Assembly: GCF_021245805.1 (NCBI RefSeq)
Contig: NZ_JAJJNF010000008.1
Coordinates: 1-64,000, forward strand
Origin: Mangrovimonas futianensis
GTDB taxonomy: Bacteria; Bacteroidota; Bacteroidia; Flavobacteriales; Flavobacteriaceae
Reading direction: 5' to 3'
Length of the DNA: 64,000 bases
In this document: positions 1 through 10,300 of the stretch, in pieces
Layout of the letters: every line of letters starts with the position of its first letter
Numbering within the stretch: position 1 is the first letter of the stretch
Translations under genes and position numbers: made by a program
The notes under the pieces: generated by a model
What the model was told of the DNA's origin: nothing
The model's input: the letters and a program-made list of their open reading frames with translations, nothing else
The model's database searches: none

Positions 1-75
1 CTTACCATTCCGAACAGAGTAGTTAAGCCCGTTAGCGCCGATGGTACTGCATTGTGGGAGAGTAGGTCGCCGCCT
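1..75 (+). rRNA. rrf: 5S ribosomal RNA, 3' part (5' end outside window)
   Basis: The sequence has the conserved 5S core 'CCGAACAGAGTAGTTAAGCCC' split as CCGAAC, AGTTAAGCCC and GCGCCGATGGTACTGC, and ends in GGGAGAGTAGGTCGCCGCC as in flavobacterial 5S genes. The 5' end and the 16S/23S genes would lie left of the window, so this is probably the end of a complete rrn operon. A strong hairpin terminator follows directly. The exact 3' end (about 74-76) is estimated. Confidence 0.96.
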
Positions 76-81
76 TTTTTG

Positions 82-113
82 AAAGCACTTGTCATTTGAC
101 AGGTGCTTTTTTT
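82..113 (+). terminator. Rho-independent terminator of the rRNA operon
   Basis: AAAGCACTTGTC pairs perfectly with GACAGGTGCTTT around an ATTT loop and runs into seven T residues. It lies a few bases after the 5S rRNA end. From here to the next gene the sequence is AT-rich and shows no other gene. Confidence 0.93.
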
Positions 114-331
114 GTTTTTAACAATCTGGGAAATATAACTTAACTTTTGTTACAGGCACAATTATTTAAGGAGCTAATTAATCGTTCGATTTTTTAAAAA
201 ATAAAGGGCCGAAATTGTTGACTTTTTCGCTTTAACAAATCGACTGAATATTTATACTAAGTAATTAGTCACTGATTGGTTTAATCTTTCCAAAACCTTT
301 GGTAAGCAGAAAAATCGTTTTTTTGTTTCGG

Positions 332-339
332 TAAATTTG
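332..339 (+). promoter_or_regulatory. -7 box TAAATTTG (Bacteroidota promoter)
   Basis: Matches TAnnTTTG 15 bases before the ATG chosen for the DinB-like gene. No TTG -33 element is present at the usual spacing, so support is the -7 box and its position only. Confidence 0.4.
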
Positions 340-354
340 GGTAATTTGTTGGAC

Positions 355-843
355 ATGAATCCTATTATTTCTGCAACTCTTCAAACTCTTTCAAAATCAC
401 GTATTCTAATTGAGAATTTAGATGATCAAATTTTAATAAATGCATCTATTGGTCCATATTATTCTAGCATAGGTAGTCACTTAAGACACATTTTCGATTT
501 TTACCATTGTATTATAGACGGAGTTAAGAGCAATCACGTGGACTTAACATACCGAAAAAGAGACAAAGAAGTGGAAACATCATGTTTAATTGCTTTGGAA
601 TATCTTGAAAATATTCAGAGGGGCCTTGGAAATTATCCTAATATTTTATTAGATGAAGTGACTGTGGTTGATGATTTAGGTCTGGGAAAGACTGAAATAT
701 CATATACCCATGCATCCTTATTAGCGCAAGCAAATAGTCATGCCATCCACCATTATGCCATCATTAATTATATTCTGCATGGATTGAATGTGTCTATTTC
801 TGACTTACGTTTTGGTTATAATCCCACCACGCCTTCGTTATAA
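355..843 (+). CDS. DinB-like four-helix protein
   Basis: A 162-residue protein, mostly helical, with His-rich motifs typical of the DinB/YfiT-like metal-binding superfamily: SHLRHIFDF near residue 42 and SHAIHHYAIINY near residue 130. In this fold three histidines usually bind a divalent metal, and members include thiol-dependent transferases. The substrate cannot be told here. The frame also opens at a TTG (337), but ATG 355 gives the usual length and sits just after a -7 promoter box. It is a single-gene unit between the rRNA terminator and the metallopeptidase gene. Family assignment is likely; function is unknown. Confidence 0.72.
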   Translation: MNPIISATLQTLSKSRILIENLDDQILINASIGPYYSSIGSHLRHIFDFYHCIIDGVKSNHVDLTYRKRDKEVETSCLIALEYLENIQRGLGNYPNILLDEVTVVDDLGLGKTEISYTHASLLAQANSHAIHHYAIINYILHGLNVSISDLRFGYNPTTPSL

Positions 844-942
844 CTAATTTATTTTCAGTTTATAAAAAATGAGATTTTTGTTTAGGGCAATCAAAATTAT
901 ATTTAAATTGTAATAAAGTTTAAAATCTTATCAATCAATAAT

Positions 943-1842
943 ATGAAATGGAAAGGTAGAAGACAAAGTTCAAATGTAGAAGACCGTAGGGGACAAAGTA
1001 GCGGAGGATCAGGTTTGGGTGGACTTACCCCCATGTTTCTAATTTCTTTGGTTAGGTTTTTGTTCACAAAAACTGGACTTATAATTGCTGGTGTCCTTTT
1101 AGTGGGATCTATGTTATTGGGATATAATCCATTAAATTTCATCGGTCAACTGTTTACTGGTTCGCCTGTGACTTCCGAAACATCAGCTCCTTACCAGGGC
1201 ACTCAAAAGGAAGAAGAGTTGGCAGATTTTAGTGCAACCATCTTAGCAAGCACTGAAGATGTTTGGAATCAATTGATCAGTAATTATGAGGAACCCACTT
1301 TAGTCCTATTTACCGGTTCAGTTTCATCTGCTTGTGGGTATGCTTCAAGTGCTACAGGACCTTTTTATTGTCCTGGAGATGACAAGCTTTACTTAGATCT
1401 TAGCTTTTTTGATGACATGGAAAGAAAATTGAATGCTCCTGGGGATTTTGCCCAAGCTTATGTCATTGCCCATGAGGTAGGACATCATGTTCAAAATCTA
1501 TTGGGTATTTCTGATAAGGTTCAAAGATTACGCGGGCAAATGAGTCAAACAGAATTCAATAAATATTCCGTTAGATTGGAATTACAAGCCGATTTTCTTG
1601 CAGGGGTTTGGGCGCATCATTCCCAACAAATGACACAAATGATGGAAACTGGAGATTTACAGGAAGCTTTAAATGCGGCCTATGCCATAGGCGACGATCG
1701 TTTGCAAAAACAATCATCAGGTAGGGTCGTGCCAGACTCTTTCACACATGGTACTTCAGAGCAGCGCATTAGATGGTTTAAAAAAGGCTTTGAGACTGGA
1801 GACATCAATCAAGGTGATACGTTTAACGCAAATCCCTTGTAG
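943..1842 (+). CDS. Neutral zinc metallopeptidase, YpfJ family
   Basis: A 299-residue membrane-anchored protein of the putative neutral zinc metallopeptidase family (Pfam Zn_peptidase). It has a short charged, Gly/Ser-rich N-terminus, one transmembrane helix at about residues 44-60, and a long extracytoplasmic catalytic domain. The zinc-binding HEVGHH motif is at residues 177-182. Further family motifs include ACGYASSATGPFYCP, with its two cysteines, and LELQADFLAGVWAHH, whose glutamate probably supplies the third zinc ligand. Length and motif order match E. coli YpfJ. The substrate is not known for this family. It stands alone on the plus strand and converges on the DUF6095/murQ pair. Confidence 0.9.
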   Translation: MKWKGRRQSSNVEDRRGQSSGGSGLGGLTPMFLISLVRFLFTKTGLIIAGVLLVGSMLLGYNPLNFIGQLFTGSPVTSETSAPYQGTQKEEELADFSATILASTEDVWNQLISNYEEPTLVLFTGSVSSACGYASSATGPFYCPGDDKLYLDLSFFDDMERKLNAPGDFAQAYVIAHEVGHHVQNLLGISDKVQRLRGQMSQTEFNKYSVRLELQADFLAGVWAHHSQQMTQMMETGDLQEALNAAYAIGDDRLQKQSSGRVVPDSFTHGTSEQRIRWFKKGFETGDINQGDTFNANPL

Positions 1843-1854
1843 GTTTGAATTCGA

Positions 1855-2085
1855 TTAATTTTTGAACATACTGTCCAAGATTGTTTTTAATCCTCTAAAA
1901 GCGAAGAAAACAGCACAACCAGCAACCAATATTCCCAATATTAAAATAGGAATATACAATGGCTTTTCTTGGTTACTAAAAGCAGTATGAATTAAACTAG
2001 GTCCCAAAAACATACACAATAGGGAAATCCCCATTTTTTTTAGGCCTTCTACCAATACTTTTTTGTTAGTGTGTTTCGTTTCCAT
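1855..2085 (-). CDS. Small two-helix membrane protein, DUF6095-like
   Basis: A 76-residue protein with a basic N-terminus and two hydrophobic helices at about residues 17-34 and 43-64. It resembles the flavobacterial DUF6095 family. Its start overlaps the end of murQ by 20 bases, so the two are co-transcribed and probably translationally coupled. No catalytic residues are visible. Linkage to murQ suggests a cell-envelope role, but that is inference from position only. Confidence 0.7.
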   Translation of the reverse strand: METKHTNKKVLVEGLKKMGISLLCMFLGPSLIHTAFSNQEKPLYIPILILGILVAGCAVFFAFRGLKTILDSMFKN

Positions 2086-2893
2086 GCTTGTAATTTTGAA
2101 TAGCTTGTCTTACGTTTTTATATGTCTCAAGTAGTTTAACAGCTTCTTCTTCAGTAACCTTTATTTCTTGCATAATCATTCTGATTCCCCTATCCACAAG
2201 CTTGTTATTACTCAACTGCATGTCTACCATTTTATTCCCTTTGACATGGCCTAATTGAATCATGGTAGCAGTTGTAATCATATTTAATACCAATTTTTGA
2301 GCAGTTCCAGCTTTCATTCTGGAGCTTCCTGTAACAAATTCAGGACCAACGATAACTTCTATAGGGTATTTGGCAGTTTGTGAGAGTGGACTGTTATGAT
2401 TGCAGGTGATGCAACCTGTTATGATATTCATTTCATTACACTTTTTTAATCCGGCAATGACATAAGGTGTCGTTCCAGAGGCTGCAATTCCAACAACAAC
2501 ATCCTTATCTGAAATGTTATAATCCATTAGGTCCTCCCAGGCTTGGTCTTCAGAATCTTCTGCAAACTCCACGGCCTTTCTGATGGCGGAATCTCCACCT
2601 GCAATGAGTCCGATGACTAAGTCATGCGAAACTCCAAAGGTAGGCGGGCATTCTGAGGCATCCACAATTCCCAGTCTACCACTGGTACCTGCTCCTATGT
2701 AAAATAACCTTCCTCCATCTTTTAGTTTTAATACAATTTGATCTACCAGGCTTTCAATAAATGGAATGGCTTTTTCAACAGCCAAAGGAACTGTTTGATC
2801 TTCTTTATTAATATTAGTCAATAATTCTGACACACTCATCTTTTCAAGATGGTTGTAAGTGGAATCTTGTTCTGTTGTTTTGGTAAAAGACAT
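2066..2893 (-). CDS. murQ: N-acetylmuramic acid 6-phosphate etherase
   Basis: Cleaves the D-lactyl ether of N-acetylmuramic acid 6-phosphate to give GlcNAc 6-phosphate in peptidoglycan recycling. The 275-residue protein is a single SIS domain with the family signatures GRLFYIGAGTSGRLGI near residue 60 and DASECPPTFG just after; GLIAGGDSA and TGSSRMKAGTAQKLVLNM follow. The catalytic glutamate is in DASECPP. A TTG six bases upstream also opens the frame, but ATG 2893 gives the normal N-terminus MSFTKTTE. It is first in a two-gene unit with the small membrane protein. No muramyl kinase gene is visible nearby. Confidence 0.95.
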   Translation of the reverse strand: MSFTKTTEQDSTYNHLEKMSVSELLTNINKEDQTVPLAVEKAIPFIESLVDQIVLKLKDGGRLFYIGAGTSGRLGIVDASECPPTFGVSHDLVIGLIAGGDSAIRKAVEFAEDSEDQAWEDLMDYNISDKDVVVGIAASGTTPYVIAGLKKCNEMNIITGCITCNHNSPLSQTAKYPIEVIVGPEFVTGSSRMKAGTAQKLVLNMITTATMIQLGHVKGNKMVDMQLSNNKLVDRGIRMIMQEIKVTEEEAVKLLETYKNVRQAIQNYKHGNETH

Positions 2894-2949
2894 ATCCAAA
2901 AATAATGAAATAATAAAGTATTTAAGTTAGGAGGTTTTAATTTGATTCT

Positions 2950-2980
2950 AAAAAAAAGCCCCCGAATTGGGAGCTTTTTT
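2950..2980 (-). terminator. Terminator of icd
   Basis: Read on the minus strand, AAAAAAGCTCCC pairs with GGGGGCTTTTTT around a short AATTC loop and ends in a run of T. It starts nine bases after the icd stop codon. Confidence 0.9.
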
Positions 2981-2988
2981 GTTATTCG

Positions 2989-5214
2989 TTAAATTTGATT
3001 TATGATTTCATTGAAGGTTTTACTCGGCCTCATGACATTTTCAGAAAGATCCTGAATTGGCTCGTAGTATCCACCAATATTGGCAGCTTTTCCTTGTACA
3101 CTGTTTAATTCCTTAACAATTGCTTCCTCATTATCACTTAAATCTTTGGCTATTGGTGCAAATTGTTCTTTTAAAGCTATATCTTTATTTTGATCAGCTA
3201 ATGCTTGTGCCCAATACATAGACAAATAGAAATGACTTCCACGGTTGTCTAATTCACCTGCTTTACGTGACGGGCTTTTACCATTTTCCAATAGTTTTTC
3301 AGTGGCACTATCTAAGGTGTCTGCTAGGATTTGAGCTTTTTCGTTTTTAAAGGTATCACTTAGGTGCTCTAAGGATACAGCCAAAGCTAAGAATTCACCT
3401 AATGAATCCCATCTTAAATGGTTTTCCTCCAATAATTGTTCAACGTGTTTAGGAGCAGAACCTCCGGCACCAGTTTCAAATAAACCACCTCCATTCATTA
3501 ATGGAACGATTGAAAGCATCTTAGCACTAGTTCCAACTTCTAAGATAGGGAATAGGTCTGTCAAGTAATCTCTTAATACATTACCAGTTACTGAAATGGT
3601 ATCCTCGCCATTTTTTAATCTTTCTAATGTGAAATTCGTAGCAGGTATCGGAGCCAAGATTCTTATGTCTAATCCAGTAGTATCATGCTCTGGTAAATAT
3701 TTATTAACTTTTTTAATCAATTCTGCATCATGTGCTCTATCTTCATTTAACCAAAATACAGCAGGCGTTTGAGATGCTCTAGCTCTAGTTACGGCTAATT
3801 TCACCCAATCTTGAATAGGTAAATCTTTAGTTTGACACATTCTCCAGATATCTCCAACTTCTACTGTGTGCTCCATTAAAACAATGCCTTCTTCATTTAC
3901 AACCGTTACTTTGCCATTGGTCTCAATTTCAAATGTTTTATCGTGAGAACCATATTCTTCTGCTTTCTGAGCCATTAATCCTACGTTTGGCACGGTACCC
4001 ATGGTTGTTGGATCAAAAGCGCCATTCTTTTTACAGAAATCAATTGTGGCAGTGTAAACCCCTGCATAACTACTATCAGGAATAACGGCTTTGGTGTCTT
4101 GAGATTTGCCATCTGCATTCCACATTTGCCCTGAATTTCTTATCATAGCAGGCATAGAAGCATCAATAATGACATCACTTGGTACATGTAAGTTTGTAAT
4201 ACCTTTATCTGAATTTACCATGGCAAGTGCTGGTCCATTTGCAAAAGCAGCATCAATATCAGCTTCAATTTCAGAACGCTTTTCTTGTGGCAATTCTTCT
4301 AATTTGGAAACCAAATTCCCAAATCCGTTGTTTTCCTCAACACCAATTTCTTTTAATAAGGCACCATGCTTAGCAAATACATCCTTAAAGAAAACCTTTA
4401 CGGCATGTCCAAAAATAATTGGATCCGAAACCTTCATCATGGTAGCTTTCATGTGTAATGAAAACAATACTCCTGTTTTTTTAGCATCGGCAATCTCTGC
4501 TTCCAGAAATTGGATTAATGCTTTTTTATTCATGACGGTTCCGTCTATGATCTCTCCATCAAGTAAAGGGAAGCTATCCTTTAAAATAGTTTCTTCTCCT
4601 TTTTCATCTGTATGAACAATCTTGATTTTAGTGGCATTTTCAACAGTCACAGACTTCTCATTGTGTGCAAAATCGCCTTGTTCCATTGTGGCGACATGCG
4701 ATTGAGAATCTGATGTCCAAGGTCCCATGGAATGTGGGTTTTTCTTCGCATAATTTTTAACAGCTTTTGGTGCTCTTCTATCTGAATTTCCTTCCCTTAA
4801 TACTGGGTTGACCGCACTACCTTTAATTTTGTCGTATCTTGATTTGATACTTTTTTCATCTTCATTTTGTGGGTCTTCAGGATAATTTGGAATATTGAAT
4901 CCTTTGGATTGAAGTTCTTTGATAGCTGCAAAAAGTTGCGGAACTGATGCGCTAATATTTGGAAGTTTTATAATATTTGTTTCGGGTAATTTCACTAAAT
5001 CTCCTAACACACCTAAAGCATCCTCGATCTTTTGATCTTCATTCAGAAATTCTGGAAAGGTTGCTAATATTCTCCCTGCCAAAGAAATATCTTTTGTTTC
5101 GATATTGATATTTGAAGATTTTGTAAATGCTTTGACTATAGGTAAAAAAGATTGGGTTGCTAAAGCCGGAGCTTCATCTGTTTTGGTGTAAAATATTGTT
5201 GAAGATTTAGACAT
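2989..5214 (-). CDS. icd: Isocitrate dehydrogenase (NADP+), monomeric type
   Basis: Oxidatively decarboxylates isocitrate to 2-oxoglutarate in the TCA cycle, making NADPH. At 741 residues it is the large single-chain class (IDH-II), not the 420-residue dimeric class. The substrate-binding segment GSAVNPVLREGNSDRRAP is at about residues 132-149, followed by KKNPHSMGPW, and the family-specific VLRDYLTDLFPILEVGTSAKMLS and GAGGSAPKHVEQL segments lie in the second half. It is a single-gene transcript with a TATATTTG box upstream and a strong terminator. Nothing is truncated. Confidence 0.97.
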   Translation of the reverse strand: MSKSSTIFYTKTDEAPALATQSFLPIVKAFTKSSNINIETKDISLAGRILATFPEFLNEDQKIEDALGVLGDLVKLPETNIIKLPNISASVPQLFAAIKELQSKGFNIPNYPEDPQNEDEKSIKSRYDKIKGSAVNPVLREGNSDRRAPKAVKNYAKKNPHSMGPWTSDSQSHVATMEQGDFAHNEKSVTVENATKIKIVHTDEKGEETILKDSFPLLDGEIIDGTVMNKKALIQFLEAEIADAKKTGVLFSLHMKATMMKVSDPIIFGHAVKVFFKDVFAKHGALLKEIGVEENNGFGNLVSKLEELPQEKRSEIEADIDAAFANGPALAMVNSDKGITNLHVPSDVIIDASMPAMIRNSGQMWNADGKSQDTKAVIPDSSYAGVYTATIDFCKKNGAFDPTTMGTVPNVGLMAQKAEEYGSHDKTFEIETNGKVTVVNEEGIVLMEHTVEVGDIWRMCQTKDLPIQDWVKLAVTRARASQTPAVFWLNEDRAHDAELIKKVNKYLPEHDTTGLDIRILAPIPATNFTLERLKNGEDTISVTGNVLRDYLTDLFPILEVGTSAKMLSIVPLMNGGGLFETGAGGSAPKHVEQLLEENHLRWDSLGEFLALAVSLEHLSDTFKNEKAQILADTLDSATEKLLENGKSPSRKAGELDNRGSHFYLSMYWAQALADQNKDIALKEQFAPIAKDLSDNEEAIVKELNSVQGKAANIGGYYEPIQDLSENVMRPSKTFNEIINQI

Positions 5215-5263
5215 GTTTGGTTGTAATTTTATGCTTTGTGTAATTCTTTTTTTATAAATCGAA

Positions 5264-5271
5264 CAAATATA
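5264..5271 (-). promoter_or_regulatory. -7 box TATATTTG of icd
   Basis: Reads TATATTTG on the minus strand, 50 bases before the icd ATG, and fits TAnnTTTG. There is no convincing -33 TTG. Confidence 0.45.
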
Positions 5272-5309
5272 GTAAATACTATTATTTTTCTTAGACTGAA
5301 TTGGAGCAA

Positions 5310-5885
5310 TTATTCAATGATAATGCCATATTTAGACAATAATCCTTCCAAATGATCACGAGAGAAAATAGCCTTTTTCAAACTATTATTTTCAGGGTCT
5401 ATTTGGAAATTATAGGATTGTCGAAAGTCTACTTTTTCCAAAATTGAATTTTGAAATTTTGTATTGATTAGGTTGCAGTTGTTTATAGAGCTGGCGGTCA
5501 GATTTGTATAAGAGAAATCTACAGCGTTTAAATTGCAATTTTCGAAAGAAGATTTTGGAATATCCATATTTTGGAAGGAGGCCAACTCCAAATTACAATC
5601 CTTAAAAATGAGGGAAATGAGAAAAGGATTGCATTCAAAGAAATGAATTCCTAAAAGTTTACAATTATCAAAAGTAACCTCATTAAAAGTTGCATTTCCT
5701 ACTTTACAATTACTCATTTGGCAATCAATAAAAGTGCATTCGAGGAAAGAAATATTTGATAAATAGACATCTTGGAAATCACAATTTTTAAAAACGCAAT
5801 GGTCGTATTCACCCTTTGCTAAACCTTTTTCTAAATAGGATTCGTCCTCGAATAAAAGATCTGAAAAAAATGGAAGTGAATTCAT
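5310..5885 (-). CDS. Pentapeptide-repeat protein, McbG/Qnr-like
   Basis: A 191-residue cytoplasmic protein made of A(D/N)LxX-type pentapeptide repeats, with a Phe or Leu every fifth residue (CVFKNCDFQDV, CTFIDCQMSNC, ATFNEVTFDNC, SSFENCNLNAVDFSYTNL). Such proteins fold as right-handed quadrilateral beta-helices. The layout follows McbG and Qnr proteins, the DNA-mimicking factors that protect DNA gyrase: an N-terminal coil, a non-repeat break near residue 80 (LLGIHFFECNPFL), then a second coil. It ends in a non-repeat helix (HLEGLLSKYGIII) that matches the dimerisation tail ending KRMGVVV in McbG. Gyrase protection is inferred from this resemblance, not shown. It is monocistronic and divergent from the glycosidase gene, with an imperfect -7 box (TAATATTTG) within about 15 bases of the ATG. 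Confidence 0.8.
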   Translation of the reverse strand: MNSLPFFSDLLFEDESYLEKGLAKGEYDHCVFKNCDFQDVYLSNISFLECTFIDCQMSNCKVGNATFNEVTFDNCKLLGIHFFECNPFLISLIFKDCNLELASFQNMDIPKSSFENCNLNAVDFSYTNLTASSINNCNLINTKFQNSILEKVDFRQSYNFQIDPENNSLKKAIFSRDHLEGLLSKYGIIIE

Positions 5886-5991
5886 ACGTGCAAATATTAT
5901 TCTTTAATCTGATTTTACATTGGTTTCAACGGAATTTTTCAATTGGAGTGTTGGTTTTCATTAATATTGAATAGGGATATTAAAATTATTA

Positions 5992-7317
5992 ATGCGTAGG
6001 AAAGGATTCATCATCGTTTGCCTTCTTTTGCTTGTCATAGTCATAGGAACTTTACTTTTTCTGAAATCGGACCGTGGACACAAAATGAGTGAAAATGCTA
6101 CGGTTAGGGTAGTGGAAACTAATGAAGGTTATGAACTTTTAAAAAATGGTAAACCCTTTTACATAAAGGGTGCTTCTGGGAAGGGACATATAAAGGAACT
6201 CGCTCAGGCGGGAGGAAATACAATTAGACTTTACGATACCATAAATTCAAGGATTGAATTGGATTTGGCAAAAAAGTATAAAGTGTCTGTAATATTAGAT
6301 ATTCCTTTGCCTGAGTTTAGATTTTATTCTAATTATTATTCCGAACCAAAAAAGGTATTAGCAATTAAAGACTATGTACGTTCGTATGTAAGAGAGCATA
6401 AAAATCACCCTTCTTTGTTGTTTTGGAATTTAGGAAATGAGATAAACTTGCCTTTTTCACTCTCCAATAAAACCTATATTAATACCTATAATGAATTAAT
6501 TGACCTTATTCATGAGGAAGACCCTAATCATCCTGTAAGCACAAGTTATACGGGGATTGGGGAAAAGGATATTTTAGGATTATCCTTGAATTTTAGTAAA
6601 TTGGATTTGGTAGGATTTAATGTTTTTGGAAATTTAGATGATTTGGAAAGTATATTAAACAAAATGTCTCCTTTTGTTAACATGAAACCTTTTTTTATTA
6701 GTGAATGGGGTGATCAAGGGCCATGGGAAGCAAAGAATGAATATTGGTTTTCTATCCAAGAAAAAAAAGGAAGTGAGAAGGCCAAGGGATATTTCAGTTC
6801 TTATCAAAATAATATAAAACCTAATACCTCCATTCTAGGATCTACGGCATTCTTTTGGGGACAAAAATTTGAAGGTACTCCGGATTGGTTCAATATATTT
6901 GATGACGAAGGTAATAAGTCACCTGTTTATTATGCTTTAAAGTCTAGCTGGGAAGAAACAGATCTCATTTATCCTTTAGAGATTGTATATTTTCGTTTTA
7001 AAAATTTAGACTCTCAAGACAATCGTATTTTTTCTCCAAATGAGAAATTAGAAATTGAAACTTTAGTACAAACTATTAGTTCAGATTCTATAACTTATGA
7101 TTGGAATTTATACAAAGAAAGCTCAAGTATATATGAGGGGTGGAAGTTATTGAACTCAGAGTTTAAATTAAAAGGCAAGGGTGAAGAAATTAACTTTAAT
7201 ACCCCTGAAGAAGAAGGTGCATATCGAATGGTTTTAAGGGTATATGACAACCAACAAAATTATTCGACAGCAAATATTGCGTTTTACGTCCTGAATCCTA
7301 ATGACAAAAAAGAATAA
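5992..7317 (+). CDS. Membrane-anchored clan GH-A glycoside hydrolase (GH2/GH5-like barrel)
   Basis: A 441-residue protein with one N-terminal signal-anchor (residues 5-25, no lipobox), a beta/alpha barrel at about residues 40-320 and a C-terminal beta domain. The barrel resembles GH2 catalytic domains: it opens with ELLKNGKPFYIKGASGKGH, carries the clan GH-A acid/base in LFWNLGNEIN (N149-E150) and has the nucleophile in FFISEWGDQGP (E238). It is therefore probably an active retaining glycosidase or transglycosidase on the periplasmic side. The substrate is unknown. Its last 17 bases overlap the start of the GT2 fusion gene, so the two are co-translated. Its barrel and C-terminal domain are recognisably duplicated as the last domain of that neighbour, where both catalytic glutamates are lost. 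Confidence 0.8.
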   Translation: MRRKGFIIVCLLLLVIVIGTLLFLKSDRGHKMSENATVRVVETNEGYELLKNGKPFYIKGASGKGHIKELAQAGGNTIRLYDTINSRIELDLAKKYKVSVILDIPLPEFRFYSNYYSEPKKVLAIKDYVRSYVREHKNHPSLLFWNLGNEINLPFSLSNKTYINTYNELIDLIHEEDPNHPVSTSYTGIGEKDILGLSLNFSKLDLVGFNVFGNLDDLESILNKMSPFVNMKPFFISEWGDQGPWEAKNEYWFSIQEKKGSEKAKGYFSSYQNNIKPNTSILGSTAFFWGQKFEGTPDWFNIFDDEGNKSPVYYALKSSWEETDLIYPLEIVYFRFKNLDSQDNRIFSPNEKLEIETLVQTISSDSITYDWNLYKESSSIYEGWKLLNSEFKLKGKGEEINFNTPEEEGAYRMVLRVYDNQQNYSTANIAFYVLNPNDKKE

Positions 7318-10300
7318 AAATCAAAATAGCCTACGTATTTTAAGAGTGATGATTCTGATAGGAGTCCTCAGTCTCATTAATTTTTTCTATTGGTTTTTTA
7401 AACCAGATTTAGTTGAAAACAGACCGTTGTTTCTTCTTTTAACTTTTGTTATCTTTTTTGATACGTTTCGATTGTTATACACGTGGTATCATTATTGGGG
7501 TATTTCAATTCCTAATAAACCAAAACATAGGACCTCCTATAAGGTAGATGTATTTACTACATTTTGTGATGGTGAGCCCATAGATATGGTTACCCAAACT
7601 CTTTTGGCAATAAAAAATATGGATTATCCGCATGAAACTTATTTGTGCGATGAAGATGATAATGCATACCTGAAAAATTTCTGTAAAGAAAATGCTATAA
7701 TACATGTAACTAGAACAAGTAAGGAAAATGCAAAGGCAGGTAATATTAATAATGCCCTTAAAATAGCTACTGGTGATATTTGTGTTATAATGGATCCTGA
7801 CCATGTGCCAGAAACCAATTTTTTAACTGAGTTGTTACCCTATTTTGAAGATAAAAAGATAGGATTTGTGCAGTCTGTTCAGGGGTACTACAACCAGAAT
7901 GAATCCAAAGTAGCCTTGGGTGCGGCAGAACAAACCTATCAGTTCTATGGTCCAGTTATGATGTCCATGAATTCTTATGGTACAGTAAATGCTATTGGAG
8001 CCAATTGTGTTTTTAGAAGGGAGGCATTGGATTCCATAGGAGGGCATTCTCCAGGCCTTTCTGAGGATATGCACACAGCGATGCAATTGTATGCCAAGGG
8101 TTGGAAATCGGTATACGTTCCTAAAATGCTTACCAAAGGATTAGTACCATCAACTTTAAGTTCGTATTTCAAGCAACAATTAAAATGGTCTAGAGGAACC
8201 TTTGAGTTATTAATCAGTGTTTTTCCTAAATTATTTTCAAATTTCACTTTAAGGCAGAAGTTGCATTTTGGAATTATTCCCTTGCATTATCTTGCGGGGA
8301 TCGTCTACTTTTTTGTTTTATTGATTCCTATTCTCTCTTTATTTTTTAGTACCACTCCATGGCGAGGAAATATTTATAATTTTTGGCTCATTACACTTCC
8401 TATTTTTGCCTCTATTCTAGGGATAAGGTTATTTGTTCAAAAATGGATTATTAAAAAATCTGAAAGGGGGATGCATATCACCGGTGGATTGCTTTTTCAT
8501 ACAACCTGGTCTATATTCATATTAGGAGTCTTTTATAGTTTGATTAGGAAAAAGATCCCCTATATTCCAACCCCCAAAACAGGTGAAGATAAAACGCCTT
8601 TGGCCTTGATAGCGCCTAATTTATTTATGGGAATTCTAAGTGTTGCAGCAATTATTTATGGTTTGCAACGTGATTTTACACCATTTTCGCTTTTCATGTC
8701 TGGTTTTGCATTATGGAATGCAAGTGATATGTTTTACACATTAGTATTCGCTTTTGAAAAGACCAATCCCATTTCTATTGAAACTAGTGAGATAGAAATT
8801 AAAAAATCATTTTTCAAAAATCAATTTTTTAATTTCTGGCAAAGTGCAGGGATTATTATTGTATTAATCATATTTGGACTCAGTGTTTACTTTCAAGTTC
8901 AAAACGAAAAACTTAAACTAAATGGAGTAGTGGTTGAAGAAATGTTTGAAGCTCCAAAATTAACTTATCTAGGTTGCTATTATCCTGAATCCGACAATGG
9001 TTTCACAAGTTTAAAAAGAGCTAATCAGTTTGCCGCAAATCACGAATTTCATCCAGATATTATTTCTGTTTACCTTCCTTGGGATAAAAATATAGAAACA
9101 ACATTTCCTTCAACCTATCTAGATTCAATTTTTATTAATAAGTCTTTACCTCTTATCACATGGGAGCCGTGGCTAAATAGTTTTCAAATAGAAAGACAAG
9201 AAAATAGAAATGTTTATCAATTGATTAATGAAGGGGTATTTGATGTCTATATAACTCAATTTGCGAAGAAGCTTAAGGAATTAAAAAAGCCAATTTTTTT
9301 AAGATTTGCTCATGAGTTTGATAATCCATTTTATCCTTGGTTTGTTGAAGATGAAGCGCAATCATTTCAATTTAAAGAGGCTTGGGTAAGGGTTCATAGT
9401 ATTTTTAATGAAGTAAAAGCTCATAATGTCATATGGGTATGGAATCCTTGGAAGAGTGAGAATGTGAAGACTTTTTATCCAGGAAATGATTTTGTTGATT
9501 GGATTGGTTTGGACATTCTTAATTATGAATCAAATAAAGATTCTAAAGATTGGTATTCCTTTGATGAATTGTATACTTTTTTTAGAGATAATTTAGATGG
9601 TGTCTCAGATAAGCCGGTAATCATTACCGAATTTGGTAGTGTTGGAAATGATAAAGAAAGTCAGGCTAATTGGATTGAAAATGGAATTTCAGACTTGCAG
9701 AATAAATACCCAGAAATTCAGGCCGTTGTATTTTTTAACAGTAGGGTGGATGATAATATTCCTGTGGGAATCCAAAATGAAGAACTTGTATATGATTGGA
9801 CATTTAAGGATGGTGTTGAATTAAATTTTGGTAAGTTTAAAAGGAATAATAAATTATATTCACATTATTCACTTTTAGAAAATAGAAAAGTTGATGAAAA
9901 TTTCAATATTCAGGATAATACTTTTGCAGGAAAGAAGATTCGGGAGACAAATATTTATGGTGTTAACATAAATAAGGGCCAAAACTGGAAAAGTGACTAC
10001 CATGTTTTAAATAGAATTAATTTGAAAAAGGATTTTCAAAGAATGAAAACTGCAGGAATAAATACAGTTAAATTCATTGAAAATACTACCTATGACTACA
10101 ATTTACTTGAAATTAGTAAAGAGAACGAACTTAACGTTAACTACAGTTTTTTTATTCCATTAAACACTAACTTTTTAGAGGTTAATAAAGAAACTGATGA
10201 GTTAAAAACAAATATCCTGAAAAGGGTAAGGGAGTATCAAAAATATAATCATATAATATCATGGAGTTTTGAAAATGATTTTTACTCCAAACTTCCTAAT

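Noticed and set aside
4106..4615. Plus-strand open frame of 169 codons opposite icd
   Set aside because: It is a shadow of the conserved icd frame, with no recognisable protein features.
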